A DNA stretch of 64,000 nucleotides from Yoonia sediminilitoris (GCF_003058085.1 NZ_QBUD01000008.1:62001-126000), one strand, 5' to 3'; shown: positions 24,383 to 34,513, numbered from the stretch's first letter. Program-made: numbers and translations. Notes: a model not told the origin generated them from the sequence alone.

Positions 24383-27154
24383 ATGACGATTACAGTTGGC
24401 AAAGACACCGCCAAAACCCGCAAGACCCTCACCGTTGGTGATCAGTCCGTTGCCTATTATTCCATTCCGGCAGCGCAGGCAGCAGGTTTGGGCGATTTTT
24501 CGAAACTGCCTGCTGCGTTGAAAGTCGTTCTAGAAAACCTGCTGCGGTTCGAAGATGAAGGTTTTTCGGTATCCGTTGACGATATCAAGGCGTTTTCCGA
24601 CTGGGCCGACAATGGCGGCAAGAACCCCCGCGAAATTGCCTACCGCCCTGCCCGCGTGCTGATGCAGGATTTCACCGGCGTCCCAGCAGTTGTTGACCTC
24701 GCCGCCATGCGTGATGGTATCGTGGCCCTTGGCGGCGACGCACAGCAGATTAACCCGCTGAACCCTGTTGATCTGGTCATCGACCACTCGGTCATGATCG
24801 ACGAATTCGGCAACCCGCGTGCGTTCCAGATGAACGTAGACCGCGAATATGAACGCAATATGGAGCGCTATCAGTTCCTCAAGTGGGGTCAGGGTGCATT
24901 TAACAATTTCCGCGTCGTGCCCCCCGGCACCGGCATCTGCCATCAGGTCAACCTCGAATATCTGGCCCAGACCGTCTGGACCGACAAGGACCAGAATGGC
25001 CAAGAAGTCGCCTACCCCGATACGCTTGTCGGCACTGACAGCCACACCACAATGGTCAACGGTCTTGCCGTCCTTGGCTGGGGCGTCGGCGGGATCGAGG
25101 CGGAAGCCGCGATGCTGGGCCAGCCCGTTTCCATGCTGATCCCCGAAGTGGTCGGTTTTGAGCTAACCGGCGAAATGGTCGAAGGCACAACAGGCACCGA
25201 TCTGGTGCTGAAAGTGGTCGAGATGCTGCGCGAACTTGGCGTCGTTGGCAAATTCGTCGAATTCTTCGGTACCGGCCTTGATCATCTGCCGCTTGCCGAC
25301 CGTGCGACCATCGCCAATATGGCCCCCGAATATGGTGCGACCTGTGGCTTCTTCCCGATTGACAATGAAACACTGCGCTACCTGCGCAACACCGGCCGCG
25401 ACGAAGACCGGATTGCCTTGGTCGAAGCCTACGCCAAGGAAAACGGTTTCTGGCGTGATCCGGATTATTCCCCTGTCTACACCGCCAAGCTGCACTTGGA
25501 TATGGGCACCATCGTGCCAGCGATTTCCGGCCCCAAGCGGCCACAGGATTACATCGCCCTGACTGATGCCGCCACTGCATTTGGCAAATACATCAGCGGC
25601 CAGCGCCCTGAAAAGGCCGTGCCCGCTGAAGAAAAGGCCGAAATGACCGCCGAGGGTGGGCCCGTGACTCCGCATCATATCCCCGGCGACAGCGGCCACC
25701 ACAAAAGCCAGAAGGTCGAGGGCGAGGATTACACCCTGCATGACGGGTCCATCGTGATCGCCTCGATCACCTCCTGCACCAACACATCCAACCCCTATGT
25801 GATGATCGGGGCCGGTCTGGTAGCGCGCAAGGCGGCAGCCTTGGGGCTGAACCGCAAGCCTTGGGTGAAAACTTCGCTGGCCCCCGGATCACAGGTCGTG
25901 TCGGAATATCTTGAGGCCGCTGGCCTGCAAGAGGACCTTGACAAGATCGGTTTCAACCTTGTCGGCTACGGCTGCACGACCTGCATCGGCAACTCTGGCC
26001 CGATCCAGCCCGAACTGTCAGATGCCATCGCCAAGGGTGACCTGATCGCCACATCGGTCCTGTCAGGCAACCGCAACTTCGAAGGCCGCATTTCGCCTGA
26101 CGTGCGCGCGAACTATCTGGCGTCTCCACCGCTTGTGGTGGCCTACGCCATCGCAGGTGACATGAACATCGACATCACCAAGGACCCGCTGGGTCAGGAC
26201 AAAGACGGCAATGACGTCTACCTGAAAGACATCTGGCCGACCAATCAGGAAATCAATGAACTGGTTGAAAAGACCGTCACACGCGAAGCCTTCATCAGCA
26301 AATATGCTGACGTCTTCAAGGGTGACGAAAAGTGGCAGGCGGTCGAAACACCAGACAGCGAAACATATGACTGGCCTGCGGCGTCAACCTACGTGCAAAA
26401 TCCGCCCTATTTCCAAGGCATGTCCAAGGACGCGGGCACCATCAAGAACGTCACAGACGCCAAGGTGCTGGCTGTACTGGGCGACATGGTTACAACCGAC
26501 CACATCAGCCCTGCAGGGTCGTTCAAGGACACCACGCCCGCCGGTCAATATCTGATCGAACGGCAGGTGCCTGTGCGCGAATTCAACAGCTACGGCTCAC
26601 GGCGCGGCAACCACCAGATCATGATGCGCGGCACCTTTGCCAACATCCGCATCAAGAACGAAATGCTCGACGGTGTAGAAGGCGGTTATACCAAAGGCCC
26701 CGATGGCGCGCAGACGTCAATCTTTGATGCGGCCATGGCTTATCAGGACGCAGGCACGCCGCTGGTGATCTTTGCAGGCGAACAGTACGGCGCCGGGTCA
26801 TCGCGCGACTGGGCGGCCAAAGGCACGGCCTTGCTGGGCGTCAAGGCGGTCATCGCTGAAAGTTTTGAGCGTATCCACCGCAGCAACCTTGTTGGGATGG
26901 GCGTGGTACCCTTCGAATTCACAGGTGGCGACACGCGCAAATCACTGGGCCTGACTGGCGATGAAACCGTGACCATCAAAGGGCTGGACGCAGTCAAGCC
27001 ACTGCAAGAGATGACAGCGAGCATCACTTATGCCGACGGCACGACCAAGGACATCACCGTCAAATGTCGGATCGATACAGCGGTCGAGATCGAGTACATC
27101 GAAAACGGCGGCGTGCTGCATTATGTGCTGCGGAACCTGGCAAAAGCGGCCTGA
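24383..27154 (+). CDS. acnA: Aconitate hydratase A
   Basis: Interconverts citrate and isocitrate in the TCA cycle using a [4Fe-4S] cluster. The 923 residues match AcnA/IRP1-type aconitases. Cluster ligands are Cys465 in [11 protein letters not shown] and Cys531 and Cys534 in [12 protein letters not shown]. Other signatures include [22 protein letters not shown] in the swivelling domain and YGSRRGNH. A segment near residue 415-450 ([24 protein letters not shown]) is the variable linker. A GC-rich hairpin follows the stop codon. Confidence 0.99.
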   Translation: MTITVGKDTAKTRKTLTVGDQSVAYYSIPAAQAAGLGDFSKLPAALKVVLENLLRFEDEGFSVSVDDIKAFSDWADNGGKNPREIAYRPARVLMQDFTGVPAVVDLAAMRDGIVALGGDAQQINPLNPVDLVIDHSVMIDEFGNPRAFQMNVDREYERNMERYQFLKWGQGAFNNFRVVPPGTGICHQVNLEYLAQTVWTDKDQNGQEVAYPDTLVGTDSHTTMVNGLAVLGWGVGGIEAEAAMLGQPVSMLIPEVVGFELTGEMVEGTTGTDLVLKVVEMLRELGVVGKFVEFFGTGLDHLPLADRATIANMAPEYGATCGFFPIDNETLRYLRNTGRDEDRIALVEAYAKENGFWRDPDYSPVYTAKLHLDMGTIVPAISGPKRPQDYIALTDAATAFGKYISGQRPEKAVPAEEKAEMTAEGGPVTPHHIPGDSGHHKSQKVEGEDYTLHDGSIVIASITSCTNTSNPYVMIGAGLVARKAAALGLNRKPWVKTSLAPGSQVVSEYLEAAGLQEDLDKIGFNLVGYGCTTCIGNSGPIQPELSDAIAKGDLIATSVLSGNRNFEGRISPDVRANYLASPPLVVAYAIAGDMNIDITKDPLGQDKDGNDVYLKDIWPTNQEINELVEKTVTREAFISKYADVFKGDEKWQAVETPDSETYDWPAASTYVQNPPYFQGMSKDAGTIKNVTDAKVLAVLGDMVTTDHISPAGSFKDTTPAGQYLIERQVPVREFNSYGSRRGNHQIMMRGTFANIRIKNEMLDGVEGGYTKGPDGAQTSIFDAAMAYQDAGTPLVIFAGEQYGAGSSRDWAAKGTALLGVKAVIAESFERIHRSNLVGMGVVPFEFTGGDTRKSLGLTGDETVTIKGLDAVKPLQEMTASITYADGTTKDITVKCRIDTAVEIEYIENGGVLHYVLRNLAKAA

Positions 27155-27160
27155 TATCAA

Positions 27161-27186
27161 TGGCCCCGGTGGAAACGCCGGGGCCA
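27161..27186 (+). terminator. Probable acnA terminator hairpin
   Basis: Perfect 9-bp stem TGGCCCCGG/CCGGGGCCA with an 8-base loop, 6 bases after the acnA stop. It lacks a T tract. Confidence 0.7.
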
Positions 27187-27420
27187 ATAAGCGTCCTATC
27201 AATTGCGGGGGATTTCAACGATTTCTGCCGTCAGCTTGCAGTTGATCGTTTCTTCAGCCAGTTCCAGGATCGCAAAGGATAATTCTACCTTGCCCTTTTT
27301 TCAGGCACCGCCTGCTGCGATGCAGAAATTCTCGCGTTTTTTGCACCATGATGATTGCAACAGACGTCGATTAGGGAAACCCTGACAGCATAACGTGTCC
27401 CACACCAAAAGGGGGGTACA

Positions 27421-27735
27421 ATGCAAAGTTACACTGAAAGTATCATAGAGTTTGCAGACTTCACCTTTGAACGCAGAAAGGTGGTCTGCTATGGCCTGCA
27501 AAACAAGGCTGGCGGGACGACGACGGTCCTGAATTTTCCCACAATTGAATTGGCTGCCGAGTTTCATGGTATTTTCCTAAGCGGGCGTAACTTCCTGATT
27601 GTTGAAAATGGTGCGCAAATCATCTGCTTGGCCGAATTTGACCGGGTAATGCAAAACGCCGGCGACGATCCGCGTGTGCGCTTTCAGAACTACGATCGCA
27701 ATTACATGATGGGAACTCTGGCCCACATGACCTGA
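27421..27735 (+). CDS. Hypothetical protein, 104 residues
   Basis: A small soluble protein of unknown function starting MQSYTESIIEFADFTFERRK, with the segments TTVLNFPTIELAAEFHGIFL and GAQIICLAEFDRVM, and a mixed alpha/beta appearance without signal peptide. A strong AGGGGGG ribosome site just upstream and normal composition argue for a real gene. Convergent with ccmG; a hairpin separates the two. Confidence 0.65.
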   Translation: MQSYTESIIEFADFTFERRKVVCYGLQNKAGGTTTVLNFPTIELAAEFHGIFLSGRNFLIVENGAQIICLAEFDRVMQNAGDDPRVRFQNYDRNYMMGTLAHMT

Positions 27736-27761
27736 AGATATTGTTGTCTACAGCTTTTCGC

Positions 27762-27783
27762 GAAACGCCGTAGAGGGCGTTTC
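27762..27783. terminator. Hairpin between the 104-residue gene and ccmG
   Basis: Perfect 8-bp stem GAAACGCC/GGCGTTTC with a 6-base loop, overlapping the ccmG stop codon. Located between convergent genes; no T tract, so likely bidirectional or weak. Confidence 0.6.
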
Positions 27784-28318
27784 ACTCAACCGCCTTTGCC
27801 AATTCCGGCAAGAACCGCTGCTCGTAATCCGACCCGACCAGCGGTCCGACGAAGCGGAACAGAACAGTGCCGTCGCCGTCCACAATGAAGGTCTCGGGAG
27901 GCGCTGTAACACCCCAGTCGATGGCCACGCGGCCGCGCAGGTCGAATCCGGTTGCAAAGAACGGGTCTTCATAGTCGGCCAGATAAGGCGCTGCCTGATC
28001 CTGCTGATCACGGAAATTGATGCCCGCGACGCGATAGCCGGCCGCGTCCAATTCCAGCAGTTTTGGATGCTCGGCCCGGCATGGCGGGCACCAGCTTGCC
28101 CAGAAATTCACGATTGTCACCTCGCCTGACCGCAGGTCGGCGTCTGTCAGTTGAGTGGTGCCCTGCACCGCCTCAACCGGTACGGCCGGGGCCTGCTGGC
28201 CCACAAATGTTGACGGCAACTCGTCGCGGTTTTCCAGCAGCAAGCCTGCCGCTCCGAGCCCAAGGAGCGCCACTACAGTCACCAGCGGGGCAATCATCAA
28301 AGGCGATAGTTTAGCCAT
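27782..28318 (-). CDS. ccmG: Cytochrome c maturation thioredoxin CcmG/DsbE
   Basis: A 178-residue membrane-anchored thioredoxin that reduces apocytochrome c or CcmH cysteines in the periplasm. An N-terminal helix (about residues 8-27) is followed by the active site FWASWCPPCRAEHP and the family-specific GINFRDQ and GVTAPPETFIVD. The start overlaps the ccmD stop by 8 bases (ATGGCTAA). Last gene of the ccmABCDG run. Confidence 0.96.
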   Translation of the reverse strand: MAKLSPLMIAPLVTVVALLGLGAAGLLLENRDELPSTFVGQQAPAVPVEAVQGTTQLTDADLRSGEVTIVNFWASWCPPCRAEHPKLLELDAAGYRVAGINFRDQQDQAAPYLADYEDPFFATGFDLRGRVAIDWGVTAPPETFIVDGDGTVLFRFVGPLVGSDYEQRFLPELAKAVE

Positions 28319-28454
28319 TTTTCTTGATCTTCTCCCATTGCGCGCGGACCCGTGTAGCACGGCGCCAACTGACCAGCACAAGGGCCAGCAACATCGCGAT
28401 ACTTACGCCGTAGGCCATCAGCACTTCGAACGCATATTTCCCAAGATCAGGCAT
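28311..28454 (-). CDS. ccmD: Heme exporter protein CcmD
   Basis: A 47-residue single-pass membrane protein reading MPDLGKYAFEVLMAYGVSIA at the start, a hydrophobic helix, then SWRRATRV and a basic tail. CcmD holds CcmE to the CcmABC complex. It overlaps ccmC by 8 bases upstream and ccmG by 8 bases downstream, exactly in the expected position. Too short for standard length cut-offs. Confidence 0.92.
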   Translation of the reverse strand: MPDLGKYAFEVLMAYGVSIAMLLALVLVSWRRATRVRAQWEKIKKNG

Positions 28455-29181
28455 TTTGCGCCCTCGCTCTGTTTTCTAATGCCCGGATTTGGCGCGCGCG
28501 CACTTCGGTCCGGGTCCGCATCAGCACAAGTGCGATGAACAGCAAAACAAAGCCTGCCATGCAGACCAGCAAAGGCACCCAAAAGACATCCGCTACGTTC
28601 TCTTCCTTGTCCAGTGACAGCGATGCCCCCTGATGCAACCCTTGACCCCAAAACAGCACCGCATAGCGTGACAGGATCGCAAAGATCGACCCGACCATGC
28701 ACAGCACCGAGGTCAGGTCGGCCGCAGTGTCCGGGTCTTCAATCGCTTCCCACAATGCCATGTAGCCAAGGTAGAACAGAAACAGGATAAGGAACGACGT
28801 CAGCCTTGGGTCAAATTCCCAATAGGTCCCCCAGATCGGCTTTCCCCAGATCGCCCCTGTGAACAAGGCAATCAGTGTCATGACCATTCCGATCGGAGCC
28901 GCTGCCCGCGCTGCCAAGGCCGACACATGGTGCCGCCGGATATACCATATCAGCGATGCGACCAGCATCATGATCCATGCGTTGATGGCCATCAAGGCTG
29001 CGGGCACATGCAGATAGATGATCTTGACCGTAGCCCCCTGCCGGAAGTCGTCAGGCGTAAAGAAAAACCCCCAGACCAACCCAACCCCAAGACAAAGGGC
29101 CGCAAGGCCAAACAGCCACGGCAGCACAGGCGCTGTCCAGCCCATGAACTTTGTCGGGTTCGCATATTTCCAAATTGACAT
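28447..29181 (-). CDS. ccmC: Heme transporter CcmC
   Basis: A 244-residue protein with six helices that loads heme on CcmE. The tryptophan-rich WWD domain is WGKPIWGTYWEFDPRLTS, and flanking His ligands are seen in YLHVPAA and near the end of the fifth loop (GQGLHQGASLS). Overlaps ccmD by 8 bases. Confidence 0.97.
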   Translation of the reverse strand: MSIWKYANPTKFMGWTAPVLPWLFGLAALCLGVGLVWGFFFTPDDFRQGATVKIIYLHVPAALMAINAWIMMLVASLIWYIRRHHVSALAARAAAPIGMVMTLIALFTGAIWGKPIWGTYWEFDPRLTSFLILFLFYLGYMALWEAIEDPDTAADLTSVLCMVGSIFAILSRYAVLFWGQGLHQGASLSLDKEENVADVFWVPLLVCMAGFVLLFIALVLMRTRTEVRARQIRALENRARAQNA

Positions 29182-29223
29182 GTGTGTTACCTAACCCGCT
29201 CTTTCGTCACCCTCAATCCCCGA

Positions 29224-29880
29224 TCACCGCAGATTGATGCGCAAGACTGCCGCAGTGGCAAACGGCAGGATTGCAAATGTACCGGCGGTGATCCCGCCCA
29301 GCAAAATCAGCGCACCGCTGGGGTCCAGCCCCTCCGCGCCGCGCCGCACGGCCTCTGCGCCGTAGATCAGTGTCGGGATGTAGAGCGGCAGCACAAGCAC
29401 CGACAAAAGCAGCCCACCGCGCCGCAATCCAACAGTCAGTGCTGCCCCAAAGGTGCCAATCATCGACAAGGCTGGCGTGCCCAGCAAAAGCGACAGCAAC
29501 AGATAGCTGTAGGCCTCTGGCGCGAGGACAAGCATGAACCCGAGAGCAGGTGCGGCAACGGTGAGCGGCAACCCGGTCGTCACCCAATGCGCCAGAGCCT
29601 TGATCAGGCCGACCCCTTCGAGGGGCAAGGGCGATGTGGCCAACAGGGTCAAAGACCCGTCTTCGAAATCCAGCGCGAATATGCGGTCCAACGACAAAAG
29701 GGCGGCCAGCAATGACGCCACCCAGAAAATCCCCGGTGCAATCGCTGTGAGCAAATCGCTTTGCGGGCCGACCCCAAAAGGCACCAGCACAATGACAATC
29801 AGGAAAAACGCCAGCCCCAGCCCAAAGCCACCGCCGGCCCGCACGGCCAGCCGCAGATCGCGCAACAAAAGCGCGATCAC
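29224..29880 (-). CDS. ccmB: Heme exporter permease CcmB
   Basis: A 218-residue six-helix membrane protein, the permease of the CcmAB complex that powers release of holo-CcmE. Family segments include LRDLRLAVRAGGGFG near the start, LDRIFALDFEDGSLTLL, LPLEGVGLIKALAHW and LVLPLYIPTLIYGAEA. Starts within the ccmA stop (ATGA overlap). Confidence 0.96.
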   Translation of the reverse strand: MIALLLRDLRLAVRAGGGFGLGLAFFLIVIVLVPFGVGPQSDLLTAIAPGIFWVASLLAALLSLDRIFALDFEDGSLTLLATSPLPLEGVGLIKALAHWVTTGLPLTVAAPALGFMLVLAPEAYSYLLLSLLLGTPALSMIGTFGAALTVGLRRGGLLLSVLVLPLYIPTLIYGAEAVRRGAEGLDPSGALILLGGITAGTFAILPFATAAVLRINLR

Positions 29881-30500
29881 AAGAATGCCTCGTCTGATCC
29901 GCCGCCAGCGTTCGGATCAGCCTTGAAAGGGGTCAGGTCCAGTTCAGGTGCATCAATGCCCAGATCAATATGCGTGGCAATAACGGCCACCCCGCCCCCT
30001 GCCAAATGGTTGTTTTGCAGCCAGTCCGCGAACAGCTTCACTGAAAACCCATCCAGTGACACGGTCGGCTCATCCAGAAACAGCACCTTGCGGCCGATGA
30101 CACCAAGGCGTGCAAGACCCAGACGCCGCTTTTGGCCCGCAGACAAGGTCCCGCCAAGCCGTTCGCGCAAGTCTGTCAGATCAAAACGTTCCAGCGCGGT
30201 CTCTAGTCCGGTTGGATCAGACAGCCCATGCACATCAGCCCAGAATTTCAGATTTTCAGTGACAGTCAGCGCCGATTTGATCCCGTCGGCGTGGCTGGCA
30301 TAGGCGGCTTCGTCTTCGGGGTAAGTGATGCTGCCAGCCAAGGCAGGCTGTAGCCCGGCCATCGTGCGCAGCAGGGTCGTTTTGCCGATGCCGTTGGGGC
30401 CACGCAGTATCAATGCTTTACCTGCGTCCACATCAAAGCTGACGTCCGTCAGCACAGCCAATCCGCCACGCGCACAGCACAGGTCCGTGACCGTCAACAT
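29877..30500 (-). CDS. ccmA: Cytochrome c maturation ATPase CcmA
   Basis: A 207-residue ABC ATPase with Walker A GPNGIGKTTLLR, signature LSAGQKRR (the typical CcmA form) and Walker B VLFLDEPTVSLD, followed by ATHIDLG. It drives heme-CcmE release with CcmB. The gene begins 1 base after the Mth938-like gene. Confidence 0.97.
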   Translation of the reverse strand: MLTVTDLCCARGGLAVLTDVSFDVDAGKALILRGPNGIGKTTLLRTMAGLQPALAGSITYPEDEAAYASHADGIKSALTVTENLKFWADVHGLSDPTGLETALERFDLTDLRERLGGTLSAGQKRRLGLARLGVIGRKVLFLDEPTVSLDGFSVKLFADWLQNNHLAGGGVAVIATHIDLGIDAPELDLTPFKADPNAGGGSDEAFL

Positions 30501-30501
30501 A

Positions 30502-30855
30502 TCAGACGGGAATCAAGGCAACCGCAACGCGCCGCCCCTCGGACAAAAGCACATTATAGGTGCGGCATGCCGCAGGCGAGGCCATGGTTTCAACGCCCAC
30601 GCCCGCATCCTCGCAAGCCTTGCGAAAGGCCGCAGGCGGATGGGCGATCTCGGGCCCGGTTCCGACAAAGAGCACGTCAATATGCTCCGCCTGATCAAGG
30701 ATTGCCGCAGTATCATCAAACCCGCCCCATGCGCTCAAGCCAGAGGGCAGGACAACCAAAGACCCTTCCACCTTTTCGCCGCCGATACGGAAAAAGCCGG
30801 GACCATAGCCATCGATGGGCACCGCATCGTTATATTCAATCTCGGTCAGGCGCAT
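30502..30855 (-). CDS. Mth938-like domain protein
   Basis: A 117-residue cytosolic protein of the Mth938/NDUFAF3-like fold. Segments EYNDAVPIDGYGPGFFRIGG, LLPSGL-like VVLPSGLSAWGG, and VLFVGTGPEIAHPPAAFRKA match the family in alphaproteobacteria, where it sits between secF and ccmA as here. Its role is uncertain; the mitochondrial relative is a complex I assembly factor. Confidence 0.9.
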   Translation of the reverse strand: MRLTEIEYNDAVPIDGYGPGFFRIGGEKVEGSLVVLPSGLSAWGGFDDTAAILDQAEHIDVLFVGTGPEIAHPPAAFRKACEDAGVGVETMASPAACRTYNVLLSEGRRVAVALIPV

Positions 30856-30866
30856 GAGCTGGCCTT

Positions 30867-31835
30867 TCAGGTGTCAATATGGCTGTATCGCGTGCCTGCC
30901 GACGGGTCCTTTTTGGACCAGTCGCGCTTGACCCCCAACACCAGCAGCAACGCTGACGCCACGAAAATGGACGAATAAGTCCCGATGATAACGCCCCAGA
31001 TCATCGCAAAGACAAAGCCCCGGATCACGTCACCGCCCAGCACGAACAGCGAAATCAATGCAAGCAACGTCGTGACCGAGGTCATCAATGTCCGCGACAG
31101 CGTTTCGTTGATCGACAGGTTCAGCACCTCCTTGAGGTCCTTTTGCTTATATTTGCGGAGGTTTTCACGCACCCGGTCAAACACGATCACCGTATCGTTG
31201 ATCGAATAGCCCACGATCGTCAGCAGGGCCGCGATAATTGCCAGATCGAATTTGATCTGCAATTCCGAGAAAATTCCGATGGTCAGGATCACATCATGGG
31301 TCAGCGCCAGCACCGCCCCGACGGCAAACTGCCACTCGAACCGCAGCCAGATATAGGCAAGGATTGCCAGCACAGCGAGCGCGACAGCAATTGCGGCCGT
31401 TGTTATCAACTCACCCGATACTTTTGGCCCCACCGATTCAACAGACGGAAATGTCATATCGGGGTCAATCGTCTGCAAGGCCGCCTGGATAGCGGCAATC
31501 GTTTCACTCGCAATCCGCTCGTCCCCGTCCTGGGCCTGGATCCGGACCATCGCGACATTCTGGTTTTCGTCAAAATTGGGGTCAAAAACTTCGGTGATGG
31601 ATACATCGCCAAGGTCTAGCGGGGCCAGCGCATCACGATAGGCTGCAACATCGACAGGCACTTCAGACTGGGTCCGAATGCTTGTCCCGCCTTGGAAATC
31701 GATGCCGAAGTTCAGCCCCTGAATGAGGAATGACCCAAAGGCCACCACCATCATTACCAACGAGATACCCAGCCAAAGCCGCGCGCGCGCGAAAAAGTCG
31801 ATCTTTGTATGTTCGCGAACCAGTTTCAGGCGCAT
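30867..31835 (-). CDS. secF: Protein translocase subunit SecF
   Basis: A 322-residue RND-type membrane protein with six helices that pulls proteins through SecYEG using the proton gradient. It has the first periplasmic domain with GIDFQGGTSIR, then IWLRFEWQFAVGA, and the motif GYSINDTVIVFDRVRE in the fourth helix region, followed by ETLSRTLMTSVTT. One base separates it from secD. Confidence 0.98.
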   Translation of the reverse strand: MRLKLVREHTKIDFFARARLWLGISLVMMVVAFGSFLIQGLNFGIDFQGGTSIRTQSEVPVDVAAYRDALAPLDLGDVSITEVFDPNFDENQNVAMVRIQAQDGDERIASETIAAIQAALQTIDPDMTFPSVESVGPKVSGELITTAAIAVALAVLAILAYIWLRFEWQFAVGAVLALTHDVILTIGIFSELQIKFDLAIIAALLTIVGYSINDTVIVFDRVRENLRKYKQKDLKEVLNLSINETLSRTLMTSVTTLLALISLFVLGGDVIRGFVFAMIWGVIIGTYSSIFVASALLLVLGVKRDWSKKDPSAGTRYSHIDT

Positions 31836-31836
31836 T

Positions 31837-33510
31837 CTAAACCTCGATCGTTTTGGGGCGCGCGCGCCCGAACCAGATCACAATGATGGACCGGGTTACG
31901 AAAATGGCCGTAAAGACCGATGTCATAATGCCAAATCCGAGTGTCACAGCAAAGCCGCTTACCGGCCCAGAGCCCATGGTAAAAAGGATTACCGCCGTGA
32001 TGAATGTCGTGATGTTGGCATCAATGATTGACGACAGCGCCTTTTCATAGCCCAGCTCAATCGCCCGCGCCGGACCTTTGGCGGTTTTCAACTCTTCGCG
32101 GATACGTTCGAACACGATGACATTGGCGTCAACGGCCATCCCGATTGTCAGAACGATCCCGGCAATCCCCGGCAAGGTCAGCGTTGCCCCAACCAGACTG
32201 AGCAGGCCAAAGATCAGGCCCACATTGATAATAAGCGCGATATTGGCAAAGACGCCAAACAAGCCGTAGCTCAGCACCATATAGGCCAGAATGGCCAGAC
32301 CCGCGACGATACAGGCGATCTTGCCGGCATCAATGCTGTCCTGGCCCAGTTCCGGCCCAATCGTACGCTCTTCAAGGAACGTCAGTCCGGCGGGCAGCGC
32401 CCCGGCCCGCAGCAGAACCGCCAGATTGGTGGCCTCTTCAACGGTGAAATTGCCGGTGATAATCCCCGACCCGCCCGGAATATGGCTTTGAATCCGCGGG
32501 GCCGAGATCACCTCGTCATCCAGCACAATCGCAAAGGGCGATCCGATATTTTCAAGGGTGTAATCACCAAACTTGCGCGCAGCAGATGCATTGAAACGGA
32601 ATCCGACCGCAGGTCGGCCATTTTGGTCAAAATCAAGCTGCGCGTTCTCAAGATCCTCGCCGGTGACGACAGGCCTGCGCGTCAGGATGTAGTAAAGATT
32701 TTCACTTTCCTGATCCCTGACAAGAACATTGCCAGAGCCCGGATTTTCGCTTGGATCAGACGTTTGCCCGATCACGGGATTAAACGTCAGCTGCGCCGTC
32801 GTACCAAGCAAAGCAATAATCTCTTGGGCAGAGCCTACGCCCGGCACCTGCACAAGTACGCGGTCTGCCCCCTGTCGCTGGATAGTCGGCTCACGTGTGC
32901 CCACTTCATCAATCCGACGACGAATGATTTCAAGGGTTTGCGCCATGGTTCGTTCGTTCATGGCCTGCATTTCGGCTTCTGACAGAGTGATCGTCAGAAC
33001 AGGGCCGTCAATCGCCACTTCGATATTGTTGGACACACCGCCTGTAAATGTATTGACCGGACGTCCAAGGCCACGCACAAGTTCCAGTGCGCGGGCAGCC
33101 CCCGTCGTCTGGGAAATGCGTACTTTCAGTTCTGTTGGTGCACTGTCGTCGCGGGTCACTGTGCCAACTGTGTCGCGCTCTGCAACCAGTGTGTCACGAA
33201 CCGTCGGCCAGAACCCTTCAAGGAAAGTCGCGTGTACATCCTCCACGCTCACTTCGACAAGCAAATGCGCCCCGCCCCGCAGATCAAGCCCCAGATTAAC
33301 CAGCCCCGATGGCAGGAAATCCGGCCATGATGCCACCATGTCGTCCACGTCAGTCTGGGTCAGCCCATCGGCAAGCAACTGCTCTGGGGCTGTGATGGCA
33401 TCATTATGCTGCTCAACAGTGGTATAAAAGCCGTTGGGCATGGCGAACGTCAGGCCGACCACGACGGTCAGCCAGATCATCACTTGCTTGGCGAAAGAGA
33501 TGTTCAGCAT
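31837..33510 (-). CDS. secD: Protein translocase subunit SecD
   Basis: A 557-residue partner of SecF with a large periplasmic domain between helices 1 and 2. It shows LGLDLRGGAHLLVEV, RRRIDEVGTREPTIQRQG, the P1-head segments, and the membrane signature GMAVDANVIVFERIREEL with the proton-path Asp. The membrane half ends GFAVTLGFGIMTSVFTAIFV. Confidence 0.98.
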   Translation of the reverse strand: MLNISFAKQVMIWLTVVVGLTFAMPNGFYTTVEQHNDAITAPEQLLADGLTQTDVDDMVASWPDFLPSGLVNLGLDLRGGAHLLVEVSVEDVHATFLEGFWPTVRDTLVAERDTVGTVTRDDSAPTELKVRISQTTGAARALELVRGLGRPVNTFTGGVSNNIEVAIDGPVLTITLSEAEMQAMNERTMAQTLEIIRRRIDEVGTREPTIQRQGADRVLVQVPGVGSAQEIIALLGTTAQLTFNPVIGQTSDPSENPGSGNVLVRDQESENLYYILTRRPVVTGEDLENAQLDFDQNGRPAVGFRFNASAARKFGDYTLENIGSPFAIVLDDEVISAPRIQSHIPGGSGIITGNFTVEEATNLAVLLRAGALPAGLTFLEERTIGPELGQDSIDAGKIACIVAGLAILAYMVLSYGLFGVFANIALIINVGLIFGLLSLVGATLTLPGIAGIVLTIGMAVDANVIVFERIREELKTAKGPARAIELGYEKALSSIIDANITTFITAVILFTMGSGPVSGFAVTLGFGIMTSVFTAIFVTRSIIVIWFGRARPKTIEV

Positions 33511-33513
33511 GTC

Positions 33514-33798
33514 TTAGGAATTCGCAGGTTCTGTCTTGTTCATGACAGTGGCAATGGTCGACTTGATCACACGGACCTTGACGCCATCGGCGATTTCAAC
33601 TTCGACCTCGGCCCCCTCGTCCTTTACCTTGACAACTTTGCCCACGATGCCCCCTTGCGTGACAATCTGGTCGCCACGGCGCAGCGCACCCAGCATCGCC
33701 TGATGTTCCTTCAGCTTTTTCTGCTGCGGACGGATCAGCAAGAAATACATGATCGCGAAAATCAAAATCAGTGGAATGAGTGATTCTATGCCCTGCAT
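33514..33798 (-). CDS. yajC: Preprotein translocase subunit YajC
   Basis: A 94-residue single-helix membrane protein, member of the SecDF-YajC complex. The helix near the N-terminus (LIPLILIFAIMYFLLIRPQQ) is followed by the family pattern KKLKEHQAMLGALRRGDQIVTQGG. First gene of the yajC-secD-secF-Mth938-ccm run; three bases separate it from secD. Confidence 0.97.
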   Translation of the reverse strand: MQGIESLIPLILIFAIMYFLLIRPQQKKLKEHQAMLGALRRGDQIVTQGGIVGKVVKVKDEGAEVEVEIADGVKVRVIKSTIATVMNKTEPANS

Positions 33799-33988
33799 AG
33801 TGGCCCCTTATCATTTTCAGTTACGGTGCGCCCACCGCGCCCCAAAAGTCGCGGCACATTAGGTCCGGCTGGGGTGAATGGCAACCACACGCGAAAGGTT
33901 CTTGTCTCGTCCCAAAAACTGGGCTTCGTTGCGATATGGGTGCAAGCTTTGCAAAAAGCAATCGCTCTGCCCAAATGGAGGCGAAAAA

Positions 33989-34354
33989 ATGAAAATTGCG
34001 ATCATTTTTGACTGTGAATTCCGTGTCAGCGACGGCGCGCGACTTTGGTGATGGGGCAAGGACGAATTCAACATGATCGCGATCAGCTGTTATGTCGCAG
34101 GGGTTCCCGCCCCCATCCCTGCCACTCAATTTGACAACGCCTGCAAACCGCTGCTGGCGGGCGGCATACCCTACCAAGACCTCAAGACCACCCGCAGCAA
34201 CCAGCTTGCCGACTACTACAAGATCGACCACCCACCACTGCGCGCCCACGACGCGCGACGATGCTCGATCCGTCACTATGTGCTACAACATCTGCTGCGC
34301 AGCGTGGCCTTGGACATGGCTGCATTTGACACGTACCAAACAATGACCCTGTAA
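33989..34354 (+). pseudogene. Decayed DEDDh-type 3'-5' exonuclease
   Basis: GGAGGCGAAAAA precedes ATG 33989. The frame reads MKIAIIFDCEFRVSDGARLW, meets TGA at 34049, and continues in the same frame as WGKDEFNMIAISCYVAGVPA, SNQLADYYKIDHPPLRAHDA and YVLQHLLRS to a stop at 34354. DCEF is the first DxE exonuclease motif and the HDA region matches the last catalytic motif. Intact relatives, as I recall, carry about 80 more residues between DCEF and RFSDGARLW, so a deletion as well as a nonsense mutation is likely. The 3' part (RRCSIRHYV) also looks degraded. Confidence 0.75.
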
Positions 34355-34461
34355 GCCCAAAACATCGGTCAAAATTGGTCAAATTGATTTTGTCATCAAC
34401 AAAGCGCACCCCACGGCCTTCTGCCTGCGCATCAGACTGCACTTTCCGGTTCACTCTGAAC

Positions 34462-34482
34462 TGCGGATGGGGCATATCCGCA
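34462..34482 (+). promoter_or_regulatory. Small hairpin in the serS leader
   Basis: Perfect 7-bp stem TGCGGAT/ATCCGCA with a 7-base loop, ending 31 bases before the serS start. It could affect serS expression or terminate the dead upstream gene; no other support. Confidence 0.3.
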
Positions 34483-34513
34483 TCCATCAGACATCTTACC
34501 AAGGACCGGACCC

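Noticed and set aside
27215-27310. Minus-strand frame giving a short peptide ending in LTAEIVEIPRN
   Set aside because: Only about 30 codons, with no start codon after the preceding stop and no ribosome site; not enough to call a gene or fragment.
34049-34051. TGA in the exonuclease remnant as a selenocysteine codon
   Set aside because: No selenocysteine is expected in this family, no SECIS-like hairpin is evident, and the gene also appears to lack most of its N-terminal domain.
34073-34354. Separate 93-codon gene starting at the internal ATG
   Set aside because: It is the in-frame continuation of the exonuclease remnant and has no ribosome site of its own.
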